Shown: positions 1-7,914 of the stretch, piece by piece
How positions within the stretch are numbered: position 1 is the first letter of the stretch
Layout of the letters: each line of letters starts with the position of its first letter
From: Patescibacteria group bacterium UBA6164
GTDB lineage: Bacteria; Patescibacteriota; Gracilibacteria; BD1-5; UBA6164
Direction: 5' to 3'
NCBI GenBank assembly: GCA_002422305.1
Contig: DIUG01000019.1
Span: 1-26,736 of the forward strand
DNA length: 26,736 bases
Program-made: the position numbers and the translations under genes
Notes under the pieces: generated by a model
The model's database searches: none
The model's input: the letters and a program-made list of their open reading frames with translations, nothing else
What the model was told of the DNA's origin: nothing

Positions 1-163
1 GTGAGTTTTTAAGTCCGGACTTTTTTTTGTTGTGTTTAGCGAGTTTTAAGTCCGGACTATGAGCTAAATAGCATAAATTAAAATTGAAAATTTGGTGAAG
101 TTGATTATATTTGAGTCCGGACTTAAGAAAAATAGTATTAAAATGTAAAAAATCCGGACTTTT
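1..163. repeat. Array of TCCGGA palindromes upstream of a toxin-antitoxin locus
   Basis: Four copies of a palindrome centred on TCCGGA lie here: AAGTCCGGACTT at 11-22 (a perfect 12-bp palindrome), AAGTCCGGACT at 48-58, AGTCCGGACT at 114-123, and a shorter ATCCGGACT at 152-160. GC-rich hexamers stand out strongly in this AT-rich sequence. A further copy lies at 1173-1183 with a decayed one near 1232-1248, again before an antitoxin start. The placement suggests operator sites for the antitoxin or the toxin-antitoxin complex, but recombination or transposition sites are also possible. The function is inferred; the repeats are plainly visible. Confidence 0.75.
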
Positions 164-239
164 TATTTAAGGATTATTTTTTGCAAATTTCTAAAATTTT
201 GTATAATAAAATTGAATTTAGTTTTTAATTTTTGAAAGT

Positions 240-413
240 ATGGCAACTATAACACTTACAGATAAAACTGTAAAAAAATTTAGTTATATAAAATTGGAAG
301 AATTTATAAATAGTGAAGATTTTGAGGATATTGTTTTATGATATCATATGATAAAATGAAAAACTTGAAAAACTCAAGATTTTAATTCTTTTAAAAAAGA
401 ATTATGATTATAG
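240..413 (+). CDS. Small antitoxin of a RelBE/ParE-type toxin-antitoxin pair
   Basis: This encodes 57 residues in code 25, with in-frame TGA read as glycine, ending in TAG at 411-413. The ATG follows a leader with a TATAAT box near 202, and no Shine-Dalgarno is visible. The protein begins MATITLTDKTVKKF and is mostly charged, as expected of a small DNA-binding or toxin-wrapping antitoxin. Its last 10 bases overlap the toxin start at 404, which is typical of translationally coupled toxin-antitoxin pairs. I assign the role mainly from this position and from the recognisable toxin that follows; the sequence alone does not identify an antitoxin family. A diverged, broken second copy starts at 1328. 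Confidence 0.72.
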
Positions 414-670
414 AAGTTGATGAATCTTTTAAAAATGATTTTAAAAAGTTAAAAAATAAAGAAATAGAAAAGAGAATAATTAAAAAAATTGAAGAAATAG
501 AGAAAATAAAAAATATTTTTGATGTATCAAATTTAAAAAAAATGAAAGGATTTGATAATTTTTATAGAATCAGAATTCGAGATTATAGAGTATGATTTGA
601 ATTTGATTGATTAAAAATCATTTTACTTAGAGTAAGAAATAGAAAAGATATTTATGAAGTTTTTCCATAA
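404..670 (+). CDS. RelE/ParE-superfamily toxin
   Basis: This encodes 88 residues and reads through two TGA glycine codons; under the standard code it would stop after 63 residues. It has the RelE/ParE layout: MIIEVDESFKNDFKKL at the N-terminus, two charged helices, then an LKKMKGFDNFYRIRIRDYRVG stretch (with G from TGA) and a final strand pair with ILLRVRNRKDIYE. The conserved YRIRIxDYRV and RxRKDIY patterns are those of RelE-like mRNA interferases, which cut mRNA in the ribosomal A site. It overlaps the antitoxin by 10 bases and the next ORF by 17. Whether the target is mRNA or gyrase (ParE-like) cannot be decided from sequence. Confidence 0.85.
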
Positions 671-1160
671 AAATATATTTTTACTGAATTTAGGCTGTGA
701 AACATCTCTTTATACTTGATATAAACCATGAGATAATACTTCACATATGGATTATAATGTTATTAAAAAATGTTATGAACTACTAAGAAAATATGAAAAA
801 AGTTACTATGAAAACTATATATCATTAAATACAGCAGAAAAATTTCCTATACCAAAAGATTTTAATAAAGAATATGAAGAATATAAAAAAGGATTATGGA
901 AATATGAAGATTATCTAAAAACTTTTAAAGATATTGATATCGCAGAATTAAAAGAAAAATGTGAAACTGCTAATGCTACAACTTGAGCTAATAATAAAAA
1001 CTGCTGACCAGTTTCAAAAGAAGAGTTTCTAAAAACTATATGAAAAGTTATGTCATACAAAGAGTTTGAAAAACAACAAATTCAAAATATTGAGTGACAA
1101 AGAGAAAATATGGTGAGTGAGCAAGAGAGATATAAAGAGATTTTGAAAAGTATGAAGTAA
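654..1160 (+). CDS. Unknown charged protein overlapping the toxin gene
   Basis: This is an open frame of 168 residues in code 25, from an ATG at 654 inside the toxin's 3' end to TAA at 1158-1160. An alternative ATG is at 747. I prefer 654 because the upstream frame still reads like protein (LNLGCETSLYTGYKPGDN, with two TGA glycines) and because overlap continues the pattern of the antitoxin-toxin pair. The product is rich in Lys, Glu and Tyr with a likely coiled C-terminus, four Cys and no membrane segment. I do not recognise a family. It may be a third component of the locus, or the 3' remnant of a longer gene whose 5' part was replaced by the toxin-antitoxin cassette. Confidence 0.55.
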
Positions 1161-1162
1161 AT

Positions 1163-1330
1163 GTGAGTTTTTAAGTCCGGACTCTTTGCTAAATAGCATA
1201 AATTAAATTTTGTTTTAATATATTGCTAAATAGTCTGGAGTTCGGACTTTTTATTTAAGGATTATTTTTTGCAGATTTTTAAATTTTTGTATAATAAAAG
1301 TGAATTTAGTTTTTAATTTTTGAAATTATG
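1163..1330. repeat. Second copy of the toxin-antitoxin promoter region
   Basis: A direct repeat of the first 240 bases, shortened internally. It opens with GTGAGTTTTTAAGTCCGGAC exactly as at position 1, then shares GCTAAATAGCATAAATTAAA with 63-82, and then GGACTTTTTATTTAAGGATT and the following roughly 80 bases up to the antitoxin ATG, with a few substitutions. The unit therefore starts at window position 1 and again here, just after an ORF stop, which suggests a tandem series of such loci continuing to the left of the window. Confidence 0.8.
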
Positions 1331-1444
1331 ACAACGATAACATTTAAAAAATAAGTTTCTTTTTCTCGTAATACATTTAAAGATGAAAATGAGTTTTTTG
1401 TTTATTTTTTAGAAAATTATAATATACAAGATGAAAAAAACTAG
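1328..1444 (+). pseudogene. Broken antitoxin gene
   Basis: After the second promoter copy an ATG opens MTTITFKK and hits TAA at 1352-1354. The same frame then continues as VSFSRNTFKDENEFFVYFLENY and ends at TAG 1442-1444. The start resembles the intact antitoxin (MATITLTD), and the frame is otherwise coding-like, so this looks like a 38-residue antitoxin broken by one nonsense mutation and without a toxin after it. A true stop is likely, because TAA is the main terminator in this genome. Confidence 0.6.
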
Positions 1445-1480
1445 TTTTTAATTTTTCTTCTACAAAAGAGCCTTTAATGT

Positions 1481-1508
1481 TTGACTAATAATTATATTTT
1501 TATATAAT
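1481..1508 (+). promoter_or_regulatory. Promoter of the secE-nusG gene run
   Basis: TTGACT at 1481-1486 and TATAAT at 1503-1508 are separated by 16 bases, close to the sigma-70 consensus. Transcription would start near 1515, about 60 bases before secE. No other strong promoter is visible before 4892, so it may serve all six genes. Confidence 0.7.
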
Positions 1509-1573
1509 GTCCATTGACAAGTGTTGCAAGATTTCAATATTGTAACATTTTTTTATTAATTATTTTTTAAAAT

Positions 1574-1759
1574 ATGATACAATTTTTTAAAGATTCATTT
1601 AGGGAATTAAAACATGTTGTTTGGCCTACAAAGGAAGAAACTAAAAGTTTTTTTATAACTGTTTTAATTATATTAATTTTATTTTGAGTATACTTATTTT
1701 TTGCTAATTTTATTTTTGAAGAATTAATTTTAAAAATTAGAGGTATTTTTAAAAATTAA
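1574..1759 (+). CDS. secE: Preprotein translocase subunit SecE
   Basis: This is a 61-residue protein that stabilises SecY in the SecYEG protein-export channel. It has the single-membrane-span SecE form. A short amphipathic N-terminus carries the family signature (FFKDSFRELKHVVWPTKEET, residues 4-23), followed by one hydrophobic segment around residues 25-47. The conserved WPT motif is intact. One TGA codes glycine inside the membrane segment. It lies 23 bases before nusG, the usual bacterial neighbour. The start lacks a Shine-Dalgarno sequence. Identification is firm from the motif, size and neighbour. Confidence 0.95.
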
Positions 1760-1782
1760 TATTATTAACTAATAAAAAATAT

Positions 1783-2313
1783 ATGTTAAATAAACCTGAA
1801 TGGTATGTTATTCAAGTAGTTTCTTGAACGGAAGAGAATGTTAGTTCATCACTTTTTCAAAGAAGAGAGAGTTTTTGATTGGAAGATTATATATTAGATG
1901 TTTTTGTACCTACTCACGATGTAGTATCTGTAAGATCTTGATGAGCTAAAGTTACTAAAAAAAAGAATATATTACCTTGATATATTTTAGTGCAAATGAA
2001 TGTTACAAATGAAAGCTGGTATATAGTTAGAAATACACCTAATGTTACTGGATTTCTATGAGCATGAAATATACCAGTTCCTGTATCTAGTAAAGAACTA
2101 GAAAAATTAAAATGAAAAATATTAGAACATTCAGAAACTTTTGAAACTAAATATAAAGTTTGAGATATGGCAACAATAACAAAATGACCTTTTGAATGAA
2201 ACGAATGAATTATATTAGAAATAAATGATAAAAAATGATTAGTAAAAATGAATGTTAATTTACTTTGAAGAGATACACCTATTGAATTGGAATTTTCTGA
2301 TATAAAAGTTTAA
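1783..2313 (+). CDS. nusG: Transcription termination/antitermination factor NusG
   Basis: This 176-residue protein binds RNA polymerase and controls elongation, pausing and Rho-dependent termination. The NGN domain spans about residues 1-110 (EWYVIQVVSGTEENV near the start; PGYILVQM; WYIVRNTPNVTGFLG). The C-terminal KOW domain follows (VGDMATITKGPFEGNEGII...LGRDTPIELEFSDIKV). The glycines of VSGTEE, LPGYI, TGFLGAG and GPFEG are TGA in most cases, which makes this gene one of the best proofs of code 25 in the window. The length is normal for the family. It sits 23 bases after secE. Unlike most bacteria, rplK does not follow; an anchored unknown protein and greA do. Confidence 0.97.
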
Positions 2314-2330
2314 TTTGTTAAAAAAGTATT

Positions 2331-2990
2331 ATGAGAAAAGTAATAATATTTATATTATTTATAATTATTATTTTTATTATAAATGTAACCTTTTATTTTT
2401 TATCTGAAGATTATAGATTTTTTTTAAAAACATTAAAAGGGAATAATGTTATAGATTTACAAGAAAAATCATTTAATGATAAAATTATTGATGATAAAAT
2501 ATTTGATGAAGAATTTGTAAAAAAAAGTAATAAAAATGATGAAATATTTATAGAAAAAAATAATTCTTGACATAAAGAATTAAAAGAAGAAATCACATTA
2601 TGAAAAAATTATATAGATATCATCAATCTTTTTTCTATATATGATATAAAAAAACTAGAGATTAATTCTAATTTATTTGATTTAACAGATGAATATCCAG
2701 ATAATTATTTTGAATATTATTCAAAAGATTTAACATTATATTTATTGCCAACAAAAAATTATACTGAAGTTTATGATATATTTTCAGTATTAAGTGATGA
2801 ATTACCATTTAAGCTGAAAGAAGTAAATAATTTTGGAGATAAATCATTTTTTATAAATTTAAATAGTGATATAGATGATAGATTTACTAGAATTGTAATA
2901 ACAAATAAATGAGTAGTGTTTTGATTGAAAATGAAAAAAACAGAATATGATTTAGTAAAAGAAAAGCTAAAATCATTAAAAAGTGAATAA
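2331..2990 (+). CDS. Membrane-anchored protein of unknown function
   Basis: This encodes 219 residues. A hydrophobic segment at about residues 4-24 (VIIFILFIIIIFIINVTFYF) forms a single N-terminal anchor with no lipobox or clear cleavage site, so the rest is probably outside the membrane. A low-complexity charged linker (about 45-85) is followed by a globular alpha/beta region (about 95-219). TGA codes glycine several times. It lies 17 bases after nusG and 21 before greA, so it is co-transcribed with transcription factors. I do not recognise the family; the context need not indicate a role in transcription. Confidence 0.8.
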
Positions 2991-3011
2991 TATAATTTAA
3001 CCATATAAAAT

Positions 3012-3488
3012 ATGTCTAATACTATTTTTTTAACAAATGAATGATTAGTAAAATTAGAAGAAGAATTACAAAATCTAAAAAATATTAAGAGAGTTGAAAT
3101 TGCTGCTAAATTAAAAGAAGCTATTTCATTTTGAGATTTATCAGAAAATTCAGAATATGAAGATGCTAGAAATGAACAAGCTCAAGTAGAATTGAGAATT
3201 TCAGATTTAGAAGATCAATTAAAAAGAGTTGAAATTATTAAAGAAGCACATGATAAAACTGAAAAAATAAATATGTGATCAATTGTAGAAATACAAAATA
3301 TAAATACAAAAGAAATAGAAATGTTTAAAATAGTTTGATCTACAGAATCAGATATTTTAGCAGAAATGCCTATGATTTCAAATGATTCATCAGTTTGAAG
3401 TGCTCTTTTATGAAAGAAGAAATGAGATAAAATTAAAGTTAAAGGAAAATCAGATTCTTTTGAATATCAGATTCTTAGTATAAAATAA
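3012..3488 (+). CDS. greA: Transcription elongation factor GreA
   Basis: This 158-residue protein rescues backtracked RNA polymerase by stimulating cleavage of the nascent RNA 3' end. The N-terminal coiled coil (about 1-75) holds the diagnostic tip, SFGDLSENSEYEDARNEQA (about residues 40-58), whose acidic residues reach the polymerase active site; its Gly is TGA. The C-terminal FKBP-like domain (about 80-158) contains VGSTESD and the SSVGSALLGKKKGDKI motif. Length matches the family (about 158). It is fifth-to-last in a tightly packed run with nusG. GreB is unlikely because the tip sequence and C-terminal motif are GreA-like. Confidence 0.97.
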
Positions 3489-3514
3489 ATAATCTATTTT
3501 TTTATTATAAAATT

Positions 3515-3928
3515 ATGTATAATATTTATTATAACAATTTAATTTTAGTACCAGCAGTAGCATTTGTGGTAACTGTTTTTTTGAAATGAATTTCTATAAA
3601 ATATAAAACTTGAAAAATTGATATTGCAGGTGCTTTATGAAGTTGATGAATGCCATCTGTTCATTCATCAGTTGTCGTTGCTTTAGCTATGGCTGTAGCT
3701 ATAAAACATTGAATATGATCAGATCTTTTTGCTATATCTATGGCTTTTACAGTTATTATTATATATGATGCTATAAATGTTAGATTTGAAGCTTGACAAC
3801 ATGCTATAGCTATAAATGAATTTTTTTGAGAAAAAAAATTCAATGAATCTCTTTGACATTTACCAAGTGAAGCATTTGCTTGAAGTATTTTAGGTATATT
3901 AGTAGCTGTTCTTTTGTATTATGTATAA
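3515..3928 (+). CDS. YuiD/DUF212-family membrane phosphatase relative
   Basis: This encodes 137 residues of the divergent PAP2 family (acid phosphatase/vanadium haloperoxidase-related, DUF212). The key motifs are in order: GALGSGGMPSVHSSVVVALA (about residues 39-58), IIYDAINVRFEAGQHA (about 82-97), and SLGHLPSEAFAGSILGI near the C-terminus. The Ser-His and His-x-Pro motifs correspond to the phosphate-binding site of PAP2 enzymes. Several hydrophobic stretches indicate an integral membrane protein. It is full length for the family (about 140-160). Substrate is unknown; a lipid-linked phosphate is a family-based guess. TGA codes most of the motif glycines. Confidence 0.9.
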
Positions 3929-3968
3929 AATACATATAATTATTATTCAATAAATAATAAAAAGTTAA

Positions 3969-4892
3969 ATGCTTGATTTAAATTTAAATAAATTTTTTGA
4001 TATAAAAGAAATTATGAGATTTTTTTGAGAAAATCTAAATATATTTTTAATAATTATTTTTATAATATGATTTTTTGTTATAGAAATATATATGAGAAAA
4101 AATATAAAAAAAATAAAAGATGATATAAATAAAAAATATTCAGCTGAACAATTAGAAGAAATAGATCATTTAGAAAATTTAGATCAAGATTTATATATAG
4201 AATACTATAAATGAAAAAATATTTTAAATTTGATTAGATTTTTAATATTTTTTTCATTATGTACATTTTTAATATTATTTAAAGCACCTTGAATATTTAA
4301 TTTTTTAGCTATAGCTCTATGAGCAATTATAATAACATTTAAAGAAGTTATATTATCATTTATAGGATTTTTTTATATATCTACTCATTATAAAATATGA
4401 GAAAATCTAGTATTAGGAGATATAAATAATCTTATAAGATGAGAAATAGTTTATATTAATATATTAAATGTATGAATAGTTTGAAAAAGTGATAATTGAG
4501 AACATAACTGACAATTTTATTCAACACCAAATTTTAAATTAATAGTTGATAATGTAAGAAGAGAAGAATTAAGTATAAATAAGTATAGAAAAGAAGAAAT
4601 AGAAATTTATTTTAGAAATGATTTATTTACAATAAGTTTTGATGAGTTTTTAGAAAAACTGAAAGAATTTTTAGAAAAAGAATTAACAAGAAAAAATATA
4701 AATAATATATGAAATTATAAAACATATATATGATATAAATATAAAATCAGATTTAAGTATGATAAAGATTTTTTAATTATAAAAGTATTTGTAATAGAAA
4801 AACATAGAAATATTTTAAATATTCAAGCTAAAATAGTATCATTTGTTGAATGACTTAAAATATATAAAGAAGAAGTGGAAAAAGAAACATAA
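3969..4892 (+). CDS. MscS-type mechanosensitive ion channel
   Basis: This encodes 307 residues. A membrane segment at about 19-37 and two more at about 80-115 precede the soluble part. The pore-lining helix and start of the MscS beta domain are recognisable: LAIALGAIIITFKEVILSFIG followed by HYKIGENLVLGDINNLIRGEIVYINILNVGIV, the family pattern in which a membrane helix leads into a basic beta barrel. Such channels open under membrane tension to release solutes in hypo-osmotic shock. It is the last gene of the run that starts at secE and ends just before a bidirectional terminator. The linker at about 40-75 is highly charged. Confidence 0.85.
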
Positions 4893-4913
4893 TTAAGAAA
4901 AATTAATATAGAC

Positions 4914-4977
4914 AATAAGTAAAAAAAAGCATTAAAAAAAATACGATTTTTTTCAATAATGCTTTTTTTTACTTATT
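4914..4977. terminator. Bidirectional terminator between the MscS-like and helicase genes
   Basis: AATAAGTAAAAAAAAGCATT at 4914-4933 pairs perfectly over 20 bases with AATGCTTTTTTTTACTTATT at 4958-4977, with further A/T pairing in the loop. U-runs are available in both directions. It separates two convergent genes, and the last 15 or so codons of the helicase gene lie inside it. Confidence 0.85.
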
Positions 4978-6209
4978 TTACCTCTATTTTTAACTTTATC
5001 TTTTTTAAATCATTCCTCAAAATTTGTATATCATAATATTTTTCATTTTGGTATTTCTTCATTTTTATATGTTTCATCATCTATTATTTCAAGTTTTTTT
5101 CAAATTAATTTTTCTATATTTATTATATTTTCTTTATCTTGTTCTATACAAAAAGTAATTGCTACTCATTTTTTTCATGCTCTTGCTGTTCTTCAAATAC
5201 GATGAACATAAGTTTCTGGATCACTTGGTACATTATAATTTATTACACAAGATAATTCATTTATATCAAGTCATCTAGAAGCTATATCTGTTGCAACGAG
5301 TACTTTTATTTCTCAATCTTTTAATGCTTTCAAAGCTCTTTGTCTAGCATTTTGTGATCTATTTCTATGGATATTATCACATTTTATTTTTGCTGATTGT
5401 ACATATTCCATAATATATTCAGTATCATCTTTTGTCTTAACAAATACTATTATAGAATCATATTCTGATTTTTTTACTAAAAATTGTAATAATTGTCTTC
5501 TATGACTTGCTTTTACATGATAAACTTGTTGTTGAATAGTAGATGTAGTAGATGAAACTTTATTAACTGTAACTTCTTCTGGACAATGTAATAATGATGA
5601 TGCTAATTCTTTTATTGATATTGGCATTGTTGCTGAAAAAAATAGTGTTTGTCTTTCTTTTGGGATTCTTTTTATCACCTTTTTTATATCTCATAAAAAT
5701 CCTAAATCTAGCATTCTATCTGCTTCATCAAGTGTAAGTATTTCTACATAAGATAATTTAATTATTCATTGACTTATTAAATCTTCTAATCTACCTGGAG
5801 TTGCTATCAAAATATCTACTCATTTTTCAATAGCTTTAACTTGATGAAATTGATTTACTCAACCATAAATAACCGTATGTTTAAAATTTGTATTAGTACA
5901 ATAAAGAGAAAAACTTTCTCAAATCTGTATAGCTAATTCTCTAGTCGGAGCTATTATAAGAGCTTTGATTTTTCTTTTAATTTTTCATTCCACAAGTCAT
6001 TCTAATAATCTTTTATTATAAAGAATTTGTAAAATAGGTATAGCAAAAGCAAAGGTTTTACCACTACCAGTTTGTGCACATGCTAAAATATCCTTTCACT
6101 TAATAGCTAATGGGATTACTTTTTCTTGAATTTCTGTAGGTATATTAAATCCTTCTTTATCTAATGCTTTTAATATAGGTGTTATAATGTTTAATTCACT
6201 GAATTGCAT
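4932..6209 (-). CDS. DEAD-box ATP-dependent RNA helicase (RhlE-like)
   Basis: This 425-residue protein unwinds RNA duplexes for ribosome assembly or RNA turnover. The motifs are in order: Q-motif region (PTEIQEKVIP), motif I AQTGSGKT (45-52), Ia APTREL (87-92), Ib TPGR (137-140), II DEAD (161-164), III SAT, IV IIVFVKTKDD, V ATDIASRGLDI and VI HRIGRTARAG. The short basic tail (KKDKVKNRGKISKKKHYGKKS) may bind RNA, as in RhlE proteins. The 3' end runs into the terminator hairpin, with TAA in its loop. The start at 6209 has no Shine-Dalgarno but a good promoter lies upstream. The exact subfamily is uncertain. Confidence 0.95.
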
Positions 6210-6237
6210 ATTTTAAATGTTATTTTTTATTTGATAT

Positions 6238-6265
6238 ATTATATAATTTTTATCTAAAATAACAA
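6238..6265 (-). promoter_or_regulatory. Promoter of the DEAD-box helicase gene
   Basis: On the minus strand TTGTTA (6260-6265) and TATAAT (6238-6243) are 16 bases apart, about 30 bases before the helicase ATG. Between here and 6401 I see only AT-rich spacer. Confidence 0.5.
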
Positions 6266-6401
6266 ATTCAAATAATAAATTTGTAATTTTAAAAGAGAGT
6301 GTTATTTATTTTAAAAAACTCTTAAATCTGATTTAAATCAATACGGTTTTTCAGCTATAAACTAAATCTTAATTTTTAGATTATATTTACTAAACAATAA
6401 A

Positions 6402-7102
6402 CTATATCAAACTATGAAGAAAAAATATTGTTTCAGATATTAGATTCTCTTTTACGGATTTTTTTTGTTTTTCACTTAATGTAGTTCAAAGTCCATCAAG
6501 TATATTATGGTTATCTCAAAGCTTTTCTAAAAAAACAATCATTTCTTTTATATAACTATCAAACTTTTTTCAAGTTTTTTCTTCTATATGATTTTTATTT
6601 ATTTCTAAATTATTTTTTAATATAAAATGAATATCAAAAATATCTCTATTAGCAAGTTTAGTTCTATTTATTAAAGCTAAAAACTTATTTGCAACTATAA
6701 AATCAATCCAAGCACTTGTAGTTTTATTCACATAAAATTTTTAAAAGAATATTTTCCAGAAACTCATCTAGTTGAAATTTCTATTTTTATATTGTGTTCT
6801 ATATCTGAGTAAGATAAAAGTAAAAAAATGGTGTTTCTTTTTATAAAACTATCTTTTATTATTCAATATCTTGAAGCTATATTTTTGATTTCATCTAAAA
6901 GAGTTTCTTTTTTAGTACTTCAAACTAAGTCAAAATCCAAATCAGTAGAAAATCTATCAAGTCCATAAAGTAAAAACAAAGCTGTTCATCATTTAAAAAC
7001 AAGACTTTCTTTTAATATATTATTTTTTGAAATATCTAGAAGTAAATTCATCAAAATAAATTTGTGTTTTTGAGTATCAAGTTTAGTTATTACTGCTGAC
7101 AT
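6402..7102 (-). pseudogene. AbiEii-type nucleotidyltransferase toxin with a frameshift
   Basis: The 5' part encodes MSAVITKLDTQKHKFI, then VFKGGTALFLLYGLDRFSTD and LDFDLV (residues 36-60): the GGT and DxD motifs of AbiEii nucleotidyltransferase toxins, with the GG written TGA-TGA. After GKYSFKNF the frame meets ATG TGA ATA and soon closes; the coding frame resumes one base over as FYVNKTTSAWIDFIVANKFLALINRTKLANRDIFDIHF and runs to TAG at 6402. One missing base in an A/T run at 6734-6747 explains this; with it restored, the protein would be 233 residues. It may be genuine inactivation, slippage or a sequencing error. It starts 4 bases after the cognate antitoxin gene. Confidence 0.85.
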
Positions 7103-7106
7103 AAAA

Positions 7107-7670
7107 CTATTTTAAAAAATAAGATTTCGCTTTTTGTTCTAGAGGTTTATTTTTATATATAGGAATCAATTCTATTATTTTTTTATAATCTAGTTTTGAT
7201 ATATTATCAAAATGTATATCTCAAAATAAGTATATAGTATCTAAAAAAGCTCTTTCAGGAGTTGCAATTGAATACAAACCATTATTTATAATTCAGCTTG
7301 GATTTAGAAGTATTTCTTTTTTTAAAGTTTTTAGTTTTATTTCAAAATCAAGTATTTTTTTTGTATCTGTTTTTTTATAAGCTAAGTATACATCATCTTG
7401 ATATTGGAAAATTATAGAATGAATATATAAAGCTGAGAAAAATGAAATATAGCTTGGAGAATAGATTTTATTTGCTAGTTCAAATTTATTTATTTGCTTA
7501 TCTTTTAAATAAAATATTCATCTCGTAGGAGAATACAAAATTCATTTTGATTTTAGGAATCAAATTTTATTTTTCAAAACTTGGATATTTGATATTCAAA
7601 AAATATTTTTTAATTCATCTAAACTAAAAATAGTATTTTTTGAATTATAAAGCTCTATTATTTTTTCCAT
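7107..7670 (-). CDS. AbiEi-type antitoxin/transcriptional regulator
   Basis: This encodes 187 residues. In type IV AbiE systems the antitoxin counters the nucleotidyltransferase toxin without binding it and represses the operon through an N-terminal winged helix. Here residues about 1-55 (SLDELKNIFGISNIQVLKNKIGFLKSKGILYSPTRGIFYL) fit a winged helix-turn-helix with a wing. The C-terminal domain has IATPERAFLDTIYLF (about residues 138-152), matching the SPERALLD motif common in AbiEi-like proteins. The stop is 4 bases before the toxin ATG, the usual order. A promoter is visible upstream. Family identity is inferred from motif plus neighbour. Confidence 0.85.
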
Positions 7671-7701
7671 ATACTAGAAGTAATGTTTTATAGTTATCTT
7701 T

Positions 7702-7729
7702 AGTATATATAATAAAATTTACAAATCAA
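7702..7729 (-). promoter_or_regulatory. Promoter of the AbiE-type operon
   Basis: On the minus strand TTGATT (7724-7729) and TATACT (7702-7707) are 16 bases apart, about 30 bases before the antitoxin ATG. AbiEi-like antitoxins usually autoregulate from such a site; I see no clear operator repeat. Confidence 0.5.
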
Positions 7730-7777
7730 ATATTTAATTAAAATCATCAAATTTTTTGATTTTTATCTAACTTTTTC

Positions 7778-7820
7778 TACAAAAAAATCCATATATCTTA
7801 CGATTTATGGATTTTTTGTA
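7778..7820. terminator. Hairpin between divergent genes
   Basis: TACAAAAAAATCCATA at 7778-7793 is nearly self-complementary to TATGGATTTTTTGTA at 7806-7820, with one bulged base. It has the form of a terminator but lies between two divergent genes (abiEi-like and folD), where none is needed. It may end an antisense or short transcript, or shape the folD leader. The rest of 7671-7914 is AT-rich spacer. Confidence 0.5.
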
Positions 7821-7914
7821 CAGTCTCATAATAAATTCTTTTTTTGCAATTACTCAAAAAATATTATAATAAAAATACTAAATAAAAATAATATAACAAT
7901 TAATTTAAAATAAT

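Noticed and set aside
1..163. CRISPR array
   Set aside because: The repeated units are short palindromes at irregular distances; there are no spacers of constant length and no cas genes.
1783..2313. Code 4 (TGA as tryptophan)
   Set aside because: TGA lies at conserved glycines, not tryptophans, and TGG is used for tryptophan in the same genes.
2331..2570. Short proteins ending at TGA (here and at 404, 747, 18358)
   Set aside because: These are the same genes cut at the first glycine TGA; the frames continue to a proper TAA.
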